DNA from: Torreya grandis
Taxonomy: Eukaryota > Streptophyta > Pinopsida > Cupressales > Taxaceae
NCBI GenBank assembly: GCA_037957365.1
Contig: JARHVA010006309.1
Location: forward strand, 475,001 to 539,000
DNA length: 64,000 bases
Direction of reading: 5' to 3'
A program made the position numbers and the translations under genes. Positions 1-13,941 of the stretch are shown piece after piece. The notes under the pieces were generated by a model. It had not been told where the DNA came from. It worked only from the letters and a program-made list of their open reading frames with translations, and did no database searches. Within the stretch, counting starts at the first letter, position 1, and every line of letters starts with the position of its first letter.

Positions 1-443
1 TCATTGGTCTATGGTTAGTATGGTAAAGTACTTGGATGATGCTCTCCATCCCCATAGTAGTATTACTATTGAGATGACACTTGAGATTGCCACAGATACT
101 AGAGAGTCAAGGGAACTCATGCTTTTAGATGCTAGGTATCTAAATTATGTACAATGTGTTAGATTGAATATTCTCATGAATAATTTTAATTACTTATTAT
201 TGTGTATTGGTAGTGGAGATTGTAAAGTTATATTAGTCATGGCTGAGTTGTTGTATTACTTTCTATATTGATTTTATGTAGCATCCTCGTGACATTAGAG
301 ATTTGTGATGTAAGACATAATCTATGTATTTACTATTATCACTTAAATATATATGTCATCTCAATTTATATGATTGAGTGTAATCTATCTTTGTTTTATA
401 TGTTTAATTTAAAAAAATCATGTAATACTATGTCTAACCTAAT
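1..443. other. Unassigned left edge
   Basis: No recognisable gene. A plus-strand frame stays open from 11 to 271 (86 codons), but I recognise no motif in it and the bases downstream give no support. It may be the tail of a decayed transposon that continues beyond the window, or a chance frame in AT-rich DNA. Element A begins just to its right. Confidence 0.4.
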
Positions 444-951
444 AGGGTTGTTATAGTACGTAGAAAGTACGGTAGAATAAGGATAATGTACCTTGATTTT
501 ACACAACTTTGTCTTTTATTCCAATAGATTTTCCATCTATTTTCCATATAGTTAATGGAGATGGATTATATTTGTATTTATAGGATTTATTTTCTTGTAA
601 AGATAAGAAAATGAGCTTAGGTCAACCTTAAAAGGGGCACGCATTTGAAAAAATATCTATTTGGAAGAGTTAGGGCAAAGGATAGTAGTTCCCAATTCAG
701 GATACTAGCTCCACATGGTTGTAGTGTCCCAAATGTGCCACTAATGTCTCTTTGGAAGAATTATTGGACAATTAGATTCAAGGTAGAGGTTATAGTTTAG
801 GGATTGTTTGTGATTGGTTGTAAGTCAACAAGGTCTATGGAATGGTTGGAAATACAATTCTAAGGATCTAGAATAGGTCTATGGAATTTTTAGGGAAATG
901 TTAACTCAAATGACCCTCGTAGCATCTAATTGACATTTTTAGGTGATTACA
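444..951 (-). repeat. 3' LTR of element A
   Basis: It matches 6,375-6,917 over its whole length with many substitutions and small indels. Shared landmarks include a 'gtagaata' start block, 'tagtgtcccaaatgtg' near 720, 'ggatctagaatagg' near 865 and an 'aggtgatta' end. The inner end reads CA at 950-951, followed by the complement of a purine tract. Confidence 0.72.
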
Positions 952-963
952 TTTGCCCCCTAA
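952..963 (-). other. Polypurine tract of element A
   Basis: On the minus strand the bases read TTAGGGGGCAAA and abut an LTR that starts TGTAATCACC. This is the expected plus-strand primer site and fixes the orientation of element A. Confidence 0.65.
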
Positions 964-2529
964 TTTATGCTAGTAATCCAACAAAGTGAAATGACTAGTA
1001 TAAATGAAAAAAAATCATACCTGAACATAAATTGGAAGTGAAGCCCATGTAACTAAGTTTGAATATATGAATCTAGGTTTATGTATGTGAAACATGATCC
1101 AAAACAATGTCCTATAATGAAACATGCAAAAAAAAGTCCTAATGATATAATCAAAATAAAAAGACTATGTTGAAATGAAGTAACTGAGTAAAAAGAGAGG
1201 AAATGAATGAATACACCTCCTTGTGTAGATGAACCAATGCATGAACCTGGTGACAAGATGTGTATGTGAAAATTCATAATTATCATATATTTTTATAACT
1301 TGAACTGATCCGATAGATTTCTCAATCATCATATGGGTGTCTCAATAACTCTATCTAGTTTTGACTTCATTATTGTCCAATCCTTCTTCAATTTTTATGT
1401 GTGTCAAAACCTTTCATTTGAGTGGTTTAATAATTCAAATAGGTCATGACTCAATCATTTCCTCTCAGTGAAGTAGATGCATCTATAATTATACTATTCA
1501 AAGTGTTAAAAGTATCTAACTGAATAATGTAATTATTTATTTAACTCCATGACCACTTGAAAAGGTGAACCACTAAAGATGGAGTAACGCATGAATGTAG
1601 GGATAACCTAAAATGTGATAGAAAGTGTATAGAATGTACATAATTACATGTAACTTTTCATTTCATCTAATCAACCTATTTGAAGCTGAGTATATGGAAA
1701 TTATGTACCACACACATGCCACCACTATGGTATATGAGTATACAAAATCTAAATCAAGTATGTAATAGCTAAATCTGTGTAACAAATTTGAATGTATGAG
1801 TTCACATATCATGTATGGTTCCCCAAAATCTAAATAATTAGTATGAATTTGAACTAAAATGAATGAATTAGAGAAAAATGTAAACATAACTACCAAACTA
1901 ATGAATATATATGTGCAAATATATATTGTACCTAGTGTACTAGTCCGAATAATCTTGATTGTCTTGAAGCTGAGTCTACTACATAATATTTCCCTATAGT
2001 ATACACTATATCCATATGGCTCTAATGTCTTAATCTAGGAACTAATGACTTCCTAGTCTAATTTAAGTGTGATCTACACTAATTATTGAGTTTATATTTT
2101 GTTTTGTGTCTACCTTGAGTATGATATCTGAAACTAAGCCTATGTCTTGAAATGTATATGTGAAAATAAATGTAGAAACCTAATATTTGTGACAAACTTT
2201 ATAAATTATCCTTTTTTGAGGGTATTTTTGAAACCTATATAATAATTACTATCTAAATAAGTATCTCTATAAAATGTGTTAGTCAGACTATGTGTATGAT
2301 ATTTTAATATAATGTAAAACATAACATTACAATGTACACGTAAATGAGCATAAGAACAAAATGTAAGATGCATGTTATAATCTGTCATTAGACAAGGGTG
2401 TCAAAGTATATGTAATTAATCTACAATAGTAGTAAAATATTATTAACTACCTAGGGGGATGGGGCATGATGTCCATCAAGGCTCCCAATTAGGATAGGTA
2501 GATGTAAGAGATATCTAATGGCATCAAAA

Positions 2530-2641
<112 letters not shown>

Positions 2642-2694
2642 AATAAATACAAGTGTCATGGTGTATAAGCATATAAAGAAGCAAACATACAAGC

Positions 2695-2880
2695 ACATGA
2701 GGTATGAAAAAATTATTCCAAGGGGCCATAATATAAGGGACATGGGGACATGTCCTAAATCTAAGAATGAATACATACAAGGACATGTTCAAATGTCCAT
2801 ATACATAAACAACAAACAATTTGATGTAGAGCCATAGAGAAGGACATGTTCAAATTTTCTCCTATAGAATCATGACAAAT
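2695..2880. repeat. Single copy of the 257-bp module in element A
   Basis: Words such as 'gggacatgggg', 'acatgtcct' and 'catgttcaaatgtccatatacata' match the tandemly repeated module in element C (29,591-30,350). A seems to have one full unit plus a fragment starting near 2,840. The function is unknown. Confidence 0.5.
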
Positions 2881-3946
2881 CACACACAAGGGACATGGGC
2901 CCATATAAAAATCATATAAATAGATAAGAAACATAAAATCTATGTAATAATGCCATATTCAAATGCCCTCAAAGATGTAAGAAACATAGTAACACAGTCA
3001 TGTCTATTCTAGGAAATAAAAATGAAAGCATGTATAACTGTGTAATATAAATCTATTAAATGCCAACATGCATATATACTAAATCTAACTAGTGATAGTC
3101 AACAATAAAATGATAAATGAATAATATTTATCAATATCAAGGTAAATCAATGAATAACTACAATGTATAGTATGGAAAGATAAAATTTAGTTATAAAAAT
3201 TATGTAGGAGATGCCCTTGTGTGTTTGGATGTAATAATGTATAAACCTGGGTTGATGTAGATTCCCCTAATGGGTACAAGATAGTTGGTGTGGATTAGTG
3301 TAGTGGACCAAAGTCCTATATATAATCTACAATCACTCGATAAAAACAAGTGAATCATATGTTTATGATAAAACCAATTACACTAGGATAGCTAACAATA
3401 TGTAATATCTAGGAAGTAGTAGTAATTTAAAAAAATAAATGGATACAATCTATAAAAAAATTAATTTTTTTAAATATTTGATTTCTTTTATATTTTTATA
3501 TATTATATAGTTTTTATGTTTTCTATGTATGATCGATGTACAATCATATGAAAATAAACTATCTACAAGGATTGGGAGAGAGAAGGAAGTATGTACAAGA
3601 GTAAGAACCATACTAACCCATGAGTCTCATGGGAGACTCACTATCAACGTGACCTATGTCAAAAATAGGAATGATAATATCTTGTGCAGTGTGATTTCTA
3701 TGTTGTAGTTAAATTTTGTTACAGTAGGAATCTGAGTACTTTTCTCATCAAAATCATAATATTGTTTAACAACAAAATAATAATAACCTAGAATGATAGA
3801 GGGAACTACCTCATATTGTGGAGTTAACATTTATTAATTACACTTTTCTATATTCATAGTTATTTTTACCTTTGAAACCATACTTATTGTAGACATATGG
3901 CATTCTGGAATCTCTTTTGGTATAAAGCCTTGTTTGAGAATGCTTC

Positions 3947-4750
3947 TTAGTTGAGCATGCTTTTAAATATACAACTTAATATCTTACTCTTTCTATAATA
4001 TTTATTATGTATATAGATATTTTGCTTTGATAAATAGTATTTGTGACTAATGTGCCTTAAGATATTCAATAAATCCCAAACTTTGTTGACCAATATTATC
4101 AATTGATTGATTAGGAGAAGTGATGGCTTGGACTTGTTTCCCGAAACCTTGGCCATGATAATCACACTATTATAGATAATTTTGACCAAATTGATACCAT
4201 ATTTAATGTTGATCCTCCTCTTGGAGAGGTAACTTTCCCTAATTTATATGTGCTTTTTGTACTATTTCTTAGTCTGATTATGATTTTCGAACCTTTTCTT
4301 GTTCTAAATTATGTGTTGGGAACCATTTTTATACATTTTTCATAATGTGGACTTTTTTGAATTAGTATATGTGCCATTATATGTTGTGTGGATGATGTGT
4401 CACTATGTGACTCATATGTATCCATGATATATTATATTTTCCTTTTCAATGCTAAACATGAATTAGTGTCGTGACCATGAGTTTTATGATATGTAAAAAA
4501 ATATATGGATCTCATCATTGGTTGTAGAAGAGGTAGGTTTATCAAATTATCCTTAATCATTTCCCTTAGTATCTCACTTAAACTCTTATTTTAACTTTGA
4601 ATATTTTTGTAATCACTAGTTGTAGATGTACTTTATTGTGATTTATGAATTGGATATATAACATTGTTTACCACAAATTGACTAGATGAATATTGATATA
4701 CACTATTTAAATTATTGTGCCCTTGAGGAATTTGTCTTGTAATTCATTTT
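3947..4750 (-). pseudogene. gag: gag relic of element A (zinc-knuckle end)
   Basis: Read on the minus strand, 4,560-4,440 gives a stretch ending in YHKTHGHDTNSC-LALK. This matches the zinc-knuckle-like end of gag in Tat/Athila-type gypsy elements (C-x2-H-x4-H-x4-C), with the first cysteine replaced by phenylalanine. The same block in element C (31,692-31,940) reads YCVYHRIHGHHIDSC and keeps it. Further downstream, 4,189-3,947 holds an 80-codon open piece that in other frames aligns with the C counterpart near 31,300-31,440. Stops and frameshifts are common, so no product is expected. Upstream capsid coding is too decayed to recognise. Confidence 0.6.
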
Positions 4751-6374
4751 AAAATGTTTTTATCTTTTCATATAATAGTTGATTCTAATTTTGTAAAGCT
4801 ATAATTATCTTGTTTGTATTTATAATTTGATCATATCAAGTGCCAAAAATGCAAACCTTTGCTTTTACTATTTAAACATGTAGGCACACACCTTGTAGGG
4901 AATATGTGTGAATAGGCTGAGTAGAGGGATTAATGACAATGGTATAGGCTACATCAACTCATGGATGAATGATAGCATGGACCTAGTTAGAGGTAAAGTA
5001 GTTATCACCCTCATGGAGATGTGATAAGGAGATTATTTCTTATGCGTTATATATGACATTAAAATTTGAAACATAGTGGTTAGTTTATGTGGTAAATGCT
5101 TTATGTGTATGGGTTTGCTTATTATAGGAATTAAATATAGGATAAAGATAACATGAAAAATAAATAATGTAACATGAAATATATTTTAATTGATTTAAAA
5201 CATCATGTACTCATATGTCTTTGTGATTAAATAATAATGTCTTAATTATTTTTCATGTAGAAGAAAGATAACATTCTCTAGAATATGATAAATATTATAT
5301 TTGATAGTAAGCATCATATATACATGTATAGATGTCTTTTATTAGTTAAGTATTAATTAAATGGAATAATCATGCAAATAAAAGTATAAAACATTACAAA
5401 AAAAAATTAATTTATTTCTTTTGTCATTTTAATCATATTGATATGAACTAGAAGATATATGAATCTCAAATCTAAGTTTTTTTAAATAAAATTTATGTAT
5501 AAATATAAAAGATGAAAACCCTAAGTGTGTCCAAGGTTAAGATTTTTTAATCAATTTTTTTCTTTGAGAAAATGTAAATTAGATGTAAAATAAATTGAAA
5601 CCCTAATCTGAATTTTATTTTAATTGACTAGTTTTTCTAAATAAAATTAGAAAATCAAAAGTATGCAAAACTAAATTTACTATAAAAAATTTGGATGAAT
5701 GCAAAAAATGGTTTGTAGTAATGTTTGAATTAATATGGGTTCACAAAATGATTTGACCGTTTAGGGTATTACATGTGTAATTACCTATGTTTGGTTAAAG
5801 GGTTGAGATGTCTAAACTAGTCAAATAAATTATAATAGTTAACCTACTAATTTGTAAATAAATTTGAACATCATTGAATTGATAATAATATCAATAAATA
5901 GGGATAAATGTAGACTTTATAATTATTATAATATCTATTTATTAAACTATAACACCCATTTTCTTCAGTACCACCATCTATGGGTAGTGTCCAAAATGTC
6001 ATGCTAATTTCCTCTTTCAAATATTATTCATATTTTCAAGGAGCACCTACGCCTATGTCTATGTCTTCTATTCTTTTGAGATCAAATCTTGTAGTTGTAT
6101 ATTGCACCTATAAAAATTGATTTTATATGCAAGCACTTGGATCTTTGTGCAGGTATGATAAGAGAAATATTTGAGTATGTCATTAGAATGGACTAGATAT
6201 CTTCAGCACCCCACTATGTACAGAACTTAATGCATACCAATACTTAAAATAAGTATCATGTCTTATGTATTTATCCCACATAGTTCTTGATGCATTCTTT
6301 ATTTAATGCTAAAATTAGAGTGGCCTTAAATTCCTTAAATGTGCTTAAGCTTTAGAATGCTTGAAAACTAGACT

Positions 6375-6917
6375 TGGGTTTACTATATATGGTAGTAGGA
6401 AAAAGGTATGGTAGAATAGGGATAATGTACCTTGATTTTTCATGAATTTTTATTTGGTTTGAATATTTTTTACATCTATTTTCCATCTATTAAATAGAGG
6501 TGGATTAGAATTGTACTTATAGGGTTATGTTTATACTTATATTTATAGGGTTATGCTACTTGTGTAGATAATAAAATGAGGTTAGGTTGACCTTATCAGG
6601 GGTAAAATTTAGAAATAGTATATATTGGGAAGAGCTAGGGCTAATAATAGTAGCTCATAGTTGGGAACATTAGTGCCATGTAGATGTAGTGTCCCAAATG
6701 TGGCACTAATGTCCTTTTGGCATAATTCTAGGAAAGTTAGAATAGAGTGAGAGGTGACAGTTTAGGGACTATGTCTTGATTGGCTATAAATGAAGAAGGT
6801 CTATTAAATGGATAAAAATATAGATCTAAGGATCTAGAATAGGTATTTTGAAAGGATATGTATGGGGCAACTCAAATGACAGTTTTAGCAACCAATTTCC
6901 ACTTTTAGGTGATTATA
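6375..6917 (-). repeat. 5' LTR of element A
   Basis: Direct repeat of 444-951. It carries a small local duplication of 'ttatagggttatg' near 6,517-6,555 that the partner lacks. Its right end lies within a few bases of the start of element B's left LTR. Confidence 0.7.
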
Positions 6918-6919
6918 GT

Positions 6920-9425
6920 TGGTTTGAACTATCTCAAAGGGTTTCAAGTGTAAGAATGTAGATAATACACCTAGAAAAAAAGTAAGAGTGGTAGTGTTGA
7001 GCTAAAATAAGGAAATTTTCACTTAGAAAGTACCTATAATAATATAAATAATATATTCAGTGCATGCATAGACCAAATGTGAACCTATGGTCTTTAAAGA
7101 CAAGAGCTATAGTCTTATGAGAAAACACCTTTGAGGTTTTAAGAAATAGTACACATGAGACATATATTGAAGTAACTTAGGGTAGATGCATGATACTCTT
7201 AAAGAGTATCCATCAATAATAAAATTCCATATGATCATTCTTGGTTTGAAATTATAGATCACAAACCTAAAATCATTAGTCTAGTGCCTACAAACAAACC
7301 CAGATGTGTGGAGACAATTTAGAGGTTTCAAGGAGGAATTTGATGTTGTGACCTAGTCTGAGAGTTCCTAAAGAAGACTACAAGGATTAAATAACTATGA
7401 AAAATGTTATCAATAAATTATATTAATTTTATGTAGACATATAGGTCTACAGACATGTAGATCCATGTTCTTAATCAAGAGACACACACCTTACATGAAT
7501 ATGAGGTTTAAGGAGAAAATGAAGTGTGAAACTAATGAGTAAGTGTTAAAAAGGTTTGTGTATTTTATAATAATAAAACCATTAAATAATGGACCAATTC
7601 ATGGACCTTAATAAGTATCAACCCTAAATAAGACATGTGGTCTTGCTAAAGATCTACAAGTTTGATTCTAAAAATTCAATAATGTATGAAATTTTTGCAC
7701 TTGGATTGGTATTTATATCTATATAATGTGTGTGTGGGAGTCATGATATACTATGTAATATGTTGAATATTATTATATTTTAATTCAAAATACAATAAAA
7801 CCCACATTCTACTTGATAGTCTTAAAATGCATACAAAAGTTTGCATCTTAGCATGTCGGAGAGGTATGAAGAGTGTTCAAGGAGAAATGACTATTGAATG
7901 AGTTGAGGAGAAATGGTGTAGACCTCACATAGTTATAAAAAATATTTGAAATGGTTTAAAACCCTTCCTATAATTTTTTGTTAACTCTTAGCCTACACAT
8001 GCTTGTGTCAAGACCAACCTTGAGCTAAAATATTGCATTTTGCATACCTGAGTTTCCTAGAATGGAATTTAAAGAAAATATATCATATAATGTTATTTTA
8101 TGTGAACTATAATAGTTTTTTGGTTTTTAAATATTACATTACAATATTTTACAATCTCTAGTACCATGTGTTTATTTTAATCCTAATGATGCCTAATTAT
8201 GAAAGATGGTGTTGTGATAGTAGGTATGTATTAGGAGTTGAGTTATGAAGCTTTGGGTGAAGTTATAATAGGATAAATGGTACCCAAATATGTATTTTTA
8301 TTTCCTATAATCTCTATATATGATTCGAACCTAATATATTTATGTCTATATATGATAAAAATGAATAGGCCTTAAAGAGAGAAAGTGTGAAAGTTATGAT
8401 TGAGATTACAAAGTAAAGGTGTAACTATGATGCATTATATATCTTTGATAGGTATCTAAGATAAGGATAATTAATTAAACATCAATAATATGACTTCTCA
8501 CTTCCTAATCAAGAATAAGGTGTTAGTTTCAATAAATCTTGATGAGTCATCAAACAAGACAAAACTCCTACACCACCTTGAGGAGATTAGCATCAAATGA
8601 AGTGCACGCACGTTAAATAGATATTTAAGAGTTATTTGTTGGTATTTTTTCTTCTTTTTAAGTTTTTATATGAGAGCTTGGAAGCCATCATTGATTCTTG
8701 ACACATCTCTACTCTCTCTCTTCTTATTTCTCTTATATGTACTTCCTTATTTGGTATTGAAATGGATCATAAAAGTGGTTATGGTGAATCCATACAAATT
8801 TTAATCCATATAATTGCATTTGAAATCAATTCAAGCTAAATTATATTATCTTCATCTTACATATATTGATTTTAAAATGAATTATTGATGAATTTTTTGT
8901 GATAGTGATATTACTTCCTTGCATATATCCTTCTCTTTAATGCCTCTATCTGAGTTAGTGATATTTCAACAGGTCATATTAAGTGTGTTATATGATTTGC
9001 TAAGTTTAAGTACTAAAATGTCATTAGTGTCTAATCTTAGGCCTCTTGAGTGATCACCTTAACCATTTTAATACCCATACCCTTCATATCGCTACACTTA
9101 TATGGTATGAGTTGTCTTGAAGATATAAAAATCAGATTTTAAACTTTTCATTTCATAGTGCATACATTGGCAATTAGAAGAAATGATATTTTTTGCATCA
9201 CCTCCATGTTTTATTACTAGTTTTAACACTTTTATATCCATTTTACTTGTAATTACAGGAGGTTAGTAGTATTTTTTGGTAAATCATAAAGGTAAATATC
9301 CCAATATAGAGATTTACTTCACTAATTAGGCTACCCAAATCTTAGAAGTGATTCCATGCTATCATATAGTTAGGAATAATTTAATAACCTTCATAGGAGT
9401 GAAAATTATATAGATAACGATTTTG
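6920..9425 (+). repeat. Left (5') LTR of element B
   Basis: It starts 'tggtttgaact' and aligns with 13,942 onward. Shared landmarks are 'agtgcatgcatag' near 7,065, 'aatcaagaga-acc-ttacatgaatatgag' near 7,475-7,505, and 'gtcttgaagatataaaaatcagatt' near 9,115. It contains 1.37 kb (7,725-9,095) with no counterpart in the other LTR. That is either a deletion in the right LTR or an insertion here; no clear target duplication decides it. Confidence 0.6.
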
Positions 9426-9599
9426 GAAAGCTTGATGGGACATGGATTTCGTCCATTGAATAGTTCTTGATGCTTATCTTAAATACATCAACCTTTTGAA
9501 GCACAATCACAAGCATTAATGATAACTTCAAGTGAATCAAAAATGTTATAAGTAGTCCAAGTGTTTGAAAATCATAAATTGGTATATATTATAAACACT

Positions 9600-12015
9600 T
9601 AACTTTTGTATATGCATATTCTATGTTTTCACATTATTCATATCATATTGATAGCATGCATGGCTTCACCACAAGTGGATCTCAAGAAACAACATATGAA
9701 CCTTACCAATAGTCTTATATTCCCTCTCCCATTCCAAATCAGCCTCCTTGGTAGCCTACTTGTCCCTCTAGTCAATATTGTCAAAGTTATGTTATTCCTA
9801 CTCAACCTATATTAAGCTTAAAATAAACTCTTATAAAGTTTAAAATTCAAATAAGGGAGTTTGATAGAGAAAATGAGCTTGGTCTCATAGCCACCATCAC
9901 TTATATTCATATTGAAATCATTAAGATGATGAGGTATTTAGTGCATTTGACTAAGTCTTGATGAAAGATTTTGATAGAAATAATTTTAAAAAATTTAACT
10001 AATTAAGGTGATAGAAATAAGATTATTGATTCAATGTATGGAGAATAGATTAGTACTAGAAGAGTGACAATAGAACCAATACAAGTAGTCTTATCTTTCT
10101 TATCCTACTCCACATCATTATTTTTATACTATTATCTTGATCCAACTTTTACTTTAATATCAAGAAAAGATGGATTCTATATAAGATTCACTCACTCTTT
10201 CTCAAGAATTCAAATCAAGATAATCCATATTTTTTTCAATTCCTTCACCCACCCAGCAAGTTATAGGTATCCATGAAGTTCAAGATACATAAATATTTAA
10301 TAGAGTGACTATGGAGTGGAAGGAGAAGAATGGAACATCCTTAATATAATTTACATGTACATCTCTCCAAAAATTCTTCTATTATCCTACTACTCTCAAA
10401 ATCCTATATTATAATAGCATACTATCATGTTTCAAATAGGCCAATGATTTCTCTTGAACTCACACCCCCTCCTTTTGTGAAAGATAACCTATTGCATTGA
10501 GGGAAGAAGATGAGCATTTATTTGAAAGTTAGATCTTGTCAAAAAGGATGATGAGTTGGTTTTTCTTCAGATGAAAAAATGGTCATCTATAGGTGAGCCT
10601 CAAGAAGGCTATCAAGAGAGTAATTTAGGTGTGTATGGTGAAGAGATCCTTGTTAGAATTACTCTTTGTCAAGAATGAATTAAATTAATCTAAAAAGATG
10701 AGGAGAAAGATAGTCCTGATATAGGAGCACAAGGTAACATGATAAAAACATCTAATCATAGTGATACCATTTAAGAGTGTGAAGATGAAGATTCTAATCA
10801 GTTATGGCAAAAATTGTATAATAGTTTTATTGAAGAAGTTGATTTTCTTGGAAAGAATTTGATCCCTCTAGAGCATGAAAATGAACCCCAACATTATGTT
10901 TCAAAAATTGGTATCCCTCTAGAAGAATAAAAAATAAGTTTGACATGATAAACATGATGAATTAATCCTTGGGTAGGTAAATGAACATTCATTCTATATA
11001 GAAGAGGAGGAAAACCAATCTAGGTATCATAGATTGAGTCATGATGAAAGAGTTCATGATGACCCCGCAACAATGGGTCAAATTATAGATGAGTATGAGA
11101 GGAATATTGATGAAGACACCATGGTCATTACCTTTGTTGAGCCTCGTGGAAAATTTAGAGATTTTAAATTAGTTGTAGTTGTTTCTAGCAAGCAATGGAT
11201 AGATCTTGACATGATTCCATTGAAGATTTTGAAGTAATTGACAATTATTATATAGCTAAAGATAAAGGTAAGAATGATATTTAGCTAGCATCCCTTCAAG
11301 TGATCAAGAAAAATCTTCCTTTTAGGAAGAGGTAGAAATATTTTATTCACACTTGGATAGTAAATTTACAACCCATGAGTAGAATGCTAAGATCATTATC
11401 TTGGCTAATGAACATGGTGAAAATATGACTAAGAAGTATCTTGAATAAAAAATCATGAATTTTAGTTGTATTGAGCTTATGATCATGTTTAAAAAGGTTT
11501 TGATGACATGTGGTAGTCATATTTTGACATGTTCAAGGATTTTGAATATCACAATAGGTTAAGACCTTTATAAGGACATAATGAAGTCATTGTTAAGAAT
11601 TTCAAACTTGTTATCAATCCAACATGTCCAGTAAGTCATCACCAAGAGGTTCAATTTTATGATATGGCAAGCTATAAAGGATATAATACTCCTCAAAGTG
11701 ATCAAGAGGTAGATCTTAAGGAGCCAATACAAATTAAGCTCGATGCCACCCCCATGAATCAATGCATCATCACAATGGAGGTCTCTCTGATTGAAAAATA
11801 CTAACATGAGGTTGGTTATGAGCTTTAAGATGAATTTTTATTTATTGAAGACATGTTTACTATTATTATTGATCCACTTAAGGTCAATCGAATGATAGTG
11901 GTGGTTAAGAAAGGTGTTGATAAATCAAGAAAAAATTATGAAGAGCATCTTATGCATCATTCATTTTCACCACATGAAGAAGACTTAAGGAGTATTCCTT
12001 TTGATCCAAGATGAT
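9600..12015 (+). pseudogene. Decayed gag-like coding region of element B
   Basis: Two stretches read through with few stops. At 9,660-9,960 a frame starting MASPQVD resembles the N-terminal leader of a retroelement gag. From about 10,520 to 12,015 an acidic, charged region appears in several frames, including 11,034-11,237 (67 open codons) and 11,560-12,015, ending SIPFDPR before a stop. Many in-frame stops and shifts are present. I recognise no protease, reverse transcriptase or integrase motif. The assignment rests on its place just inside the left LTR, its coding-like composition and its strand. It could instead be a poorly known plant retroelement ORF. Confidence 0.4.
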
Positions 12016-13941
12016 CATACCTTAAATTTTAGCTGTATATAGTAATTTATTATTTTGTTTTCCCTCACTGATTATTAACACATTGTGTGTCTTACTTGTT
12101 TTCATTGTCTTTTTGGTGTGTTTGCTTCTTATTTGTTTCACGTGTTGAGGTCACTCAGTCTTCTCATTATTTTCAAGACATTTTAAATCAATTTCAATTT
12201 CCAAACCATGTTTATACTTGAGTGATAAATGAATTCATAACACAATGGATGCATGAGGAAACTCGTTTAGATACATAGAATGCATGCTATCTTGAGAGGT
12301 CACCAAAGATATTAGCCAAAATTAGCCACCATGAGTAAGTCTAGTTCAAAACTTTGTCGTCAATCCTTATTTAACATTTGTTATGACCTTGTGATAGGTT
12401 TTATCATAGTCTATAGGTCATGTCATATTATAGGAAGATCTCTTATCAAGTGTTTGGTCATCTTAAGGTCTCTTAAAAATTCTAGGAATGTGAGTTAAGA
12501 TCCTAGTGTTGTCATCAATCCCATTTTTTAATGTCTTATTTAGGGGTTTGGAGAATTAAGGTATCTTACCAAACATTGAAGTTATTTTATAAAGGTTAAA
12601 TAATATTGATCCATGGTGAGAGTATTGGTGTGTTGACCTTCCAAAGTGACATGATGTCCTATGATAGTTTATATATTCTATGGAAAATATATGGTAAGAT
12701 GTAAACATTATTATTTCATGTTTATCAAAGGTTAAGGTAGTTTTGGAGAAATTAAGGTAATGTTTGCTTACTAAGATTAAAAGGATCAAGTGAATTCTAA
12801 GGTATCTAATATGTTTCAAAGATATTTCAAGGTGTTTTATTCCTTCTTCATGTTGATCTAGGTCAATTTAAACCTACAACAAGTTGTGGGACTTTATAGA
12901 GGCCAAGAAACTAAAATGTAACATACCAATGCACTTAGCAAGGGATTATAAAGCAAGTTTTCAATGTGGAAATGGTCAATTCAGGTCATAAATTAGTGGT
13001 GTTAGATCCCTCTAATTCTTCAAATGTTAAATCATGCTTCTATCAGGATTGGTAGGTCCAAAGAAAATTAAAAAAATGTTTCATATGCTTCATTAATCTC
13101 CATGCAAGCTAATAAAGGTCATTTTCAAATGATCAATTCATGAAGAGGAAATAGAGTTGGATAAACTTATCTTTGGGGTAAATATTGGCCCTTAGTCCCT
13201 TTAAATTCTTGGCACTATTTATTGGTTTAAAGAGTTATGTTATATAAACATTAATTAACAAAATAAGGTGACTTTAAACCTTATTAAAACCCTGAAGGCA
13301 TATTTATTCTTATCTTAGTGAGTATTCAAGTTTATGGATGAAAATGGATAGTTTTTTGAGATCCTTGAGGGTTTAAACAATCCTAAAATATCATAATTCA
13401 CAATAATTAGGAACATGTGAGCAATTAATATAGCATAAATGTTGTGTTTTGTTGTTTTTAAAGATGGCATGTGGGGTTTTTGAACTTATGACATTATAAT
13501 GAAGGAAGCTAGTTGTATTTGGAATGAAAAACTTATGAAAACATATATTAATACTTATCATACCTATTATAGGTATCAATAGGGTAAAATTTCAAGGATA
13601 TTAACAAGGCATGATGATGAAATGACTGTGCATAAGATTGCTTTGTAAGTGGTTATCAAAAAGTGCCTAGAAAAAGAAGAATCATGGTGTTGGATTGAAC
13701 CTTATATACCTAAACTTCATGGAGGTCCATTGTCATTGTGTAATATTGGTGAGTAAATAAAATAAGTGATTTAAACTATCAAAATGTTGTTTTGACTAAG
13801 GATCTTGTTGCAAGAGCTTTTAGGCCTAATGGATCTAAAAAGGAATAATTTTTCTTTTGAGTTTTTTTCCTTAAGAAACCAATAGGAAAATTGGTTTAGT
13901 TTTTTAATAGTGAATTGCAGGTTGTAGTCCATTAGAAACGT
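12016..13941. other. Non-coding interior of element B
   Basis: AT-rich sequence between the last coding-like codons and the right LTR. I see no domain, no clear purine tract before 13,942 and no tandem repeat. Confidence 0.4.
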
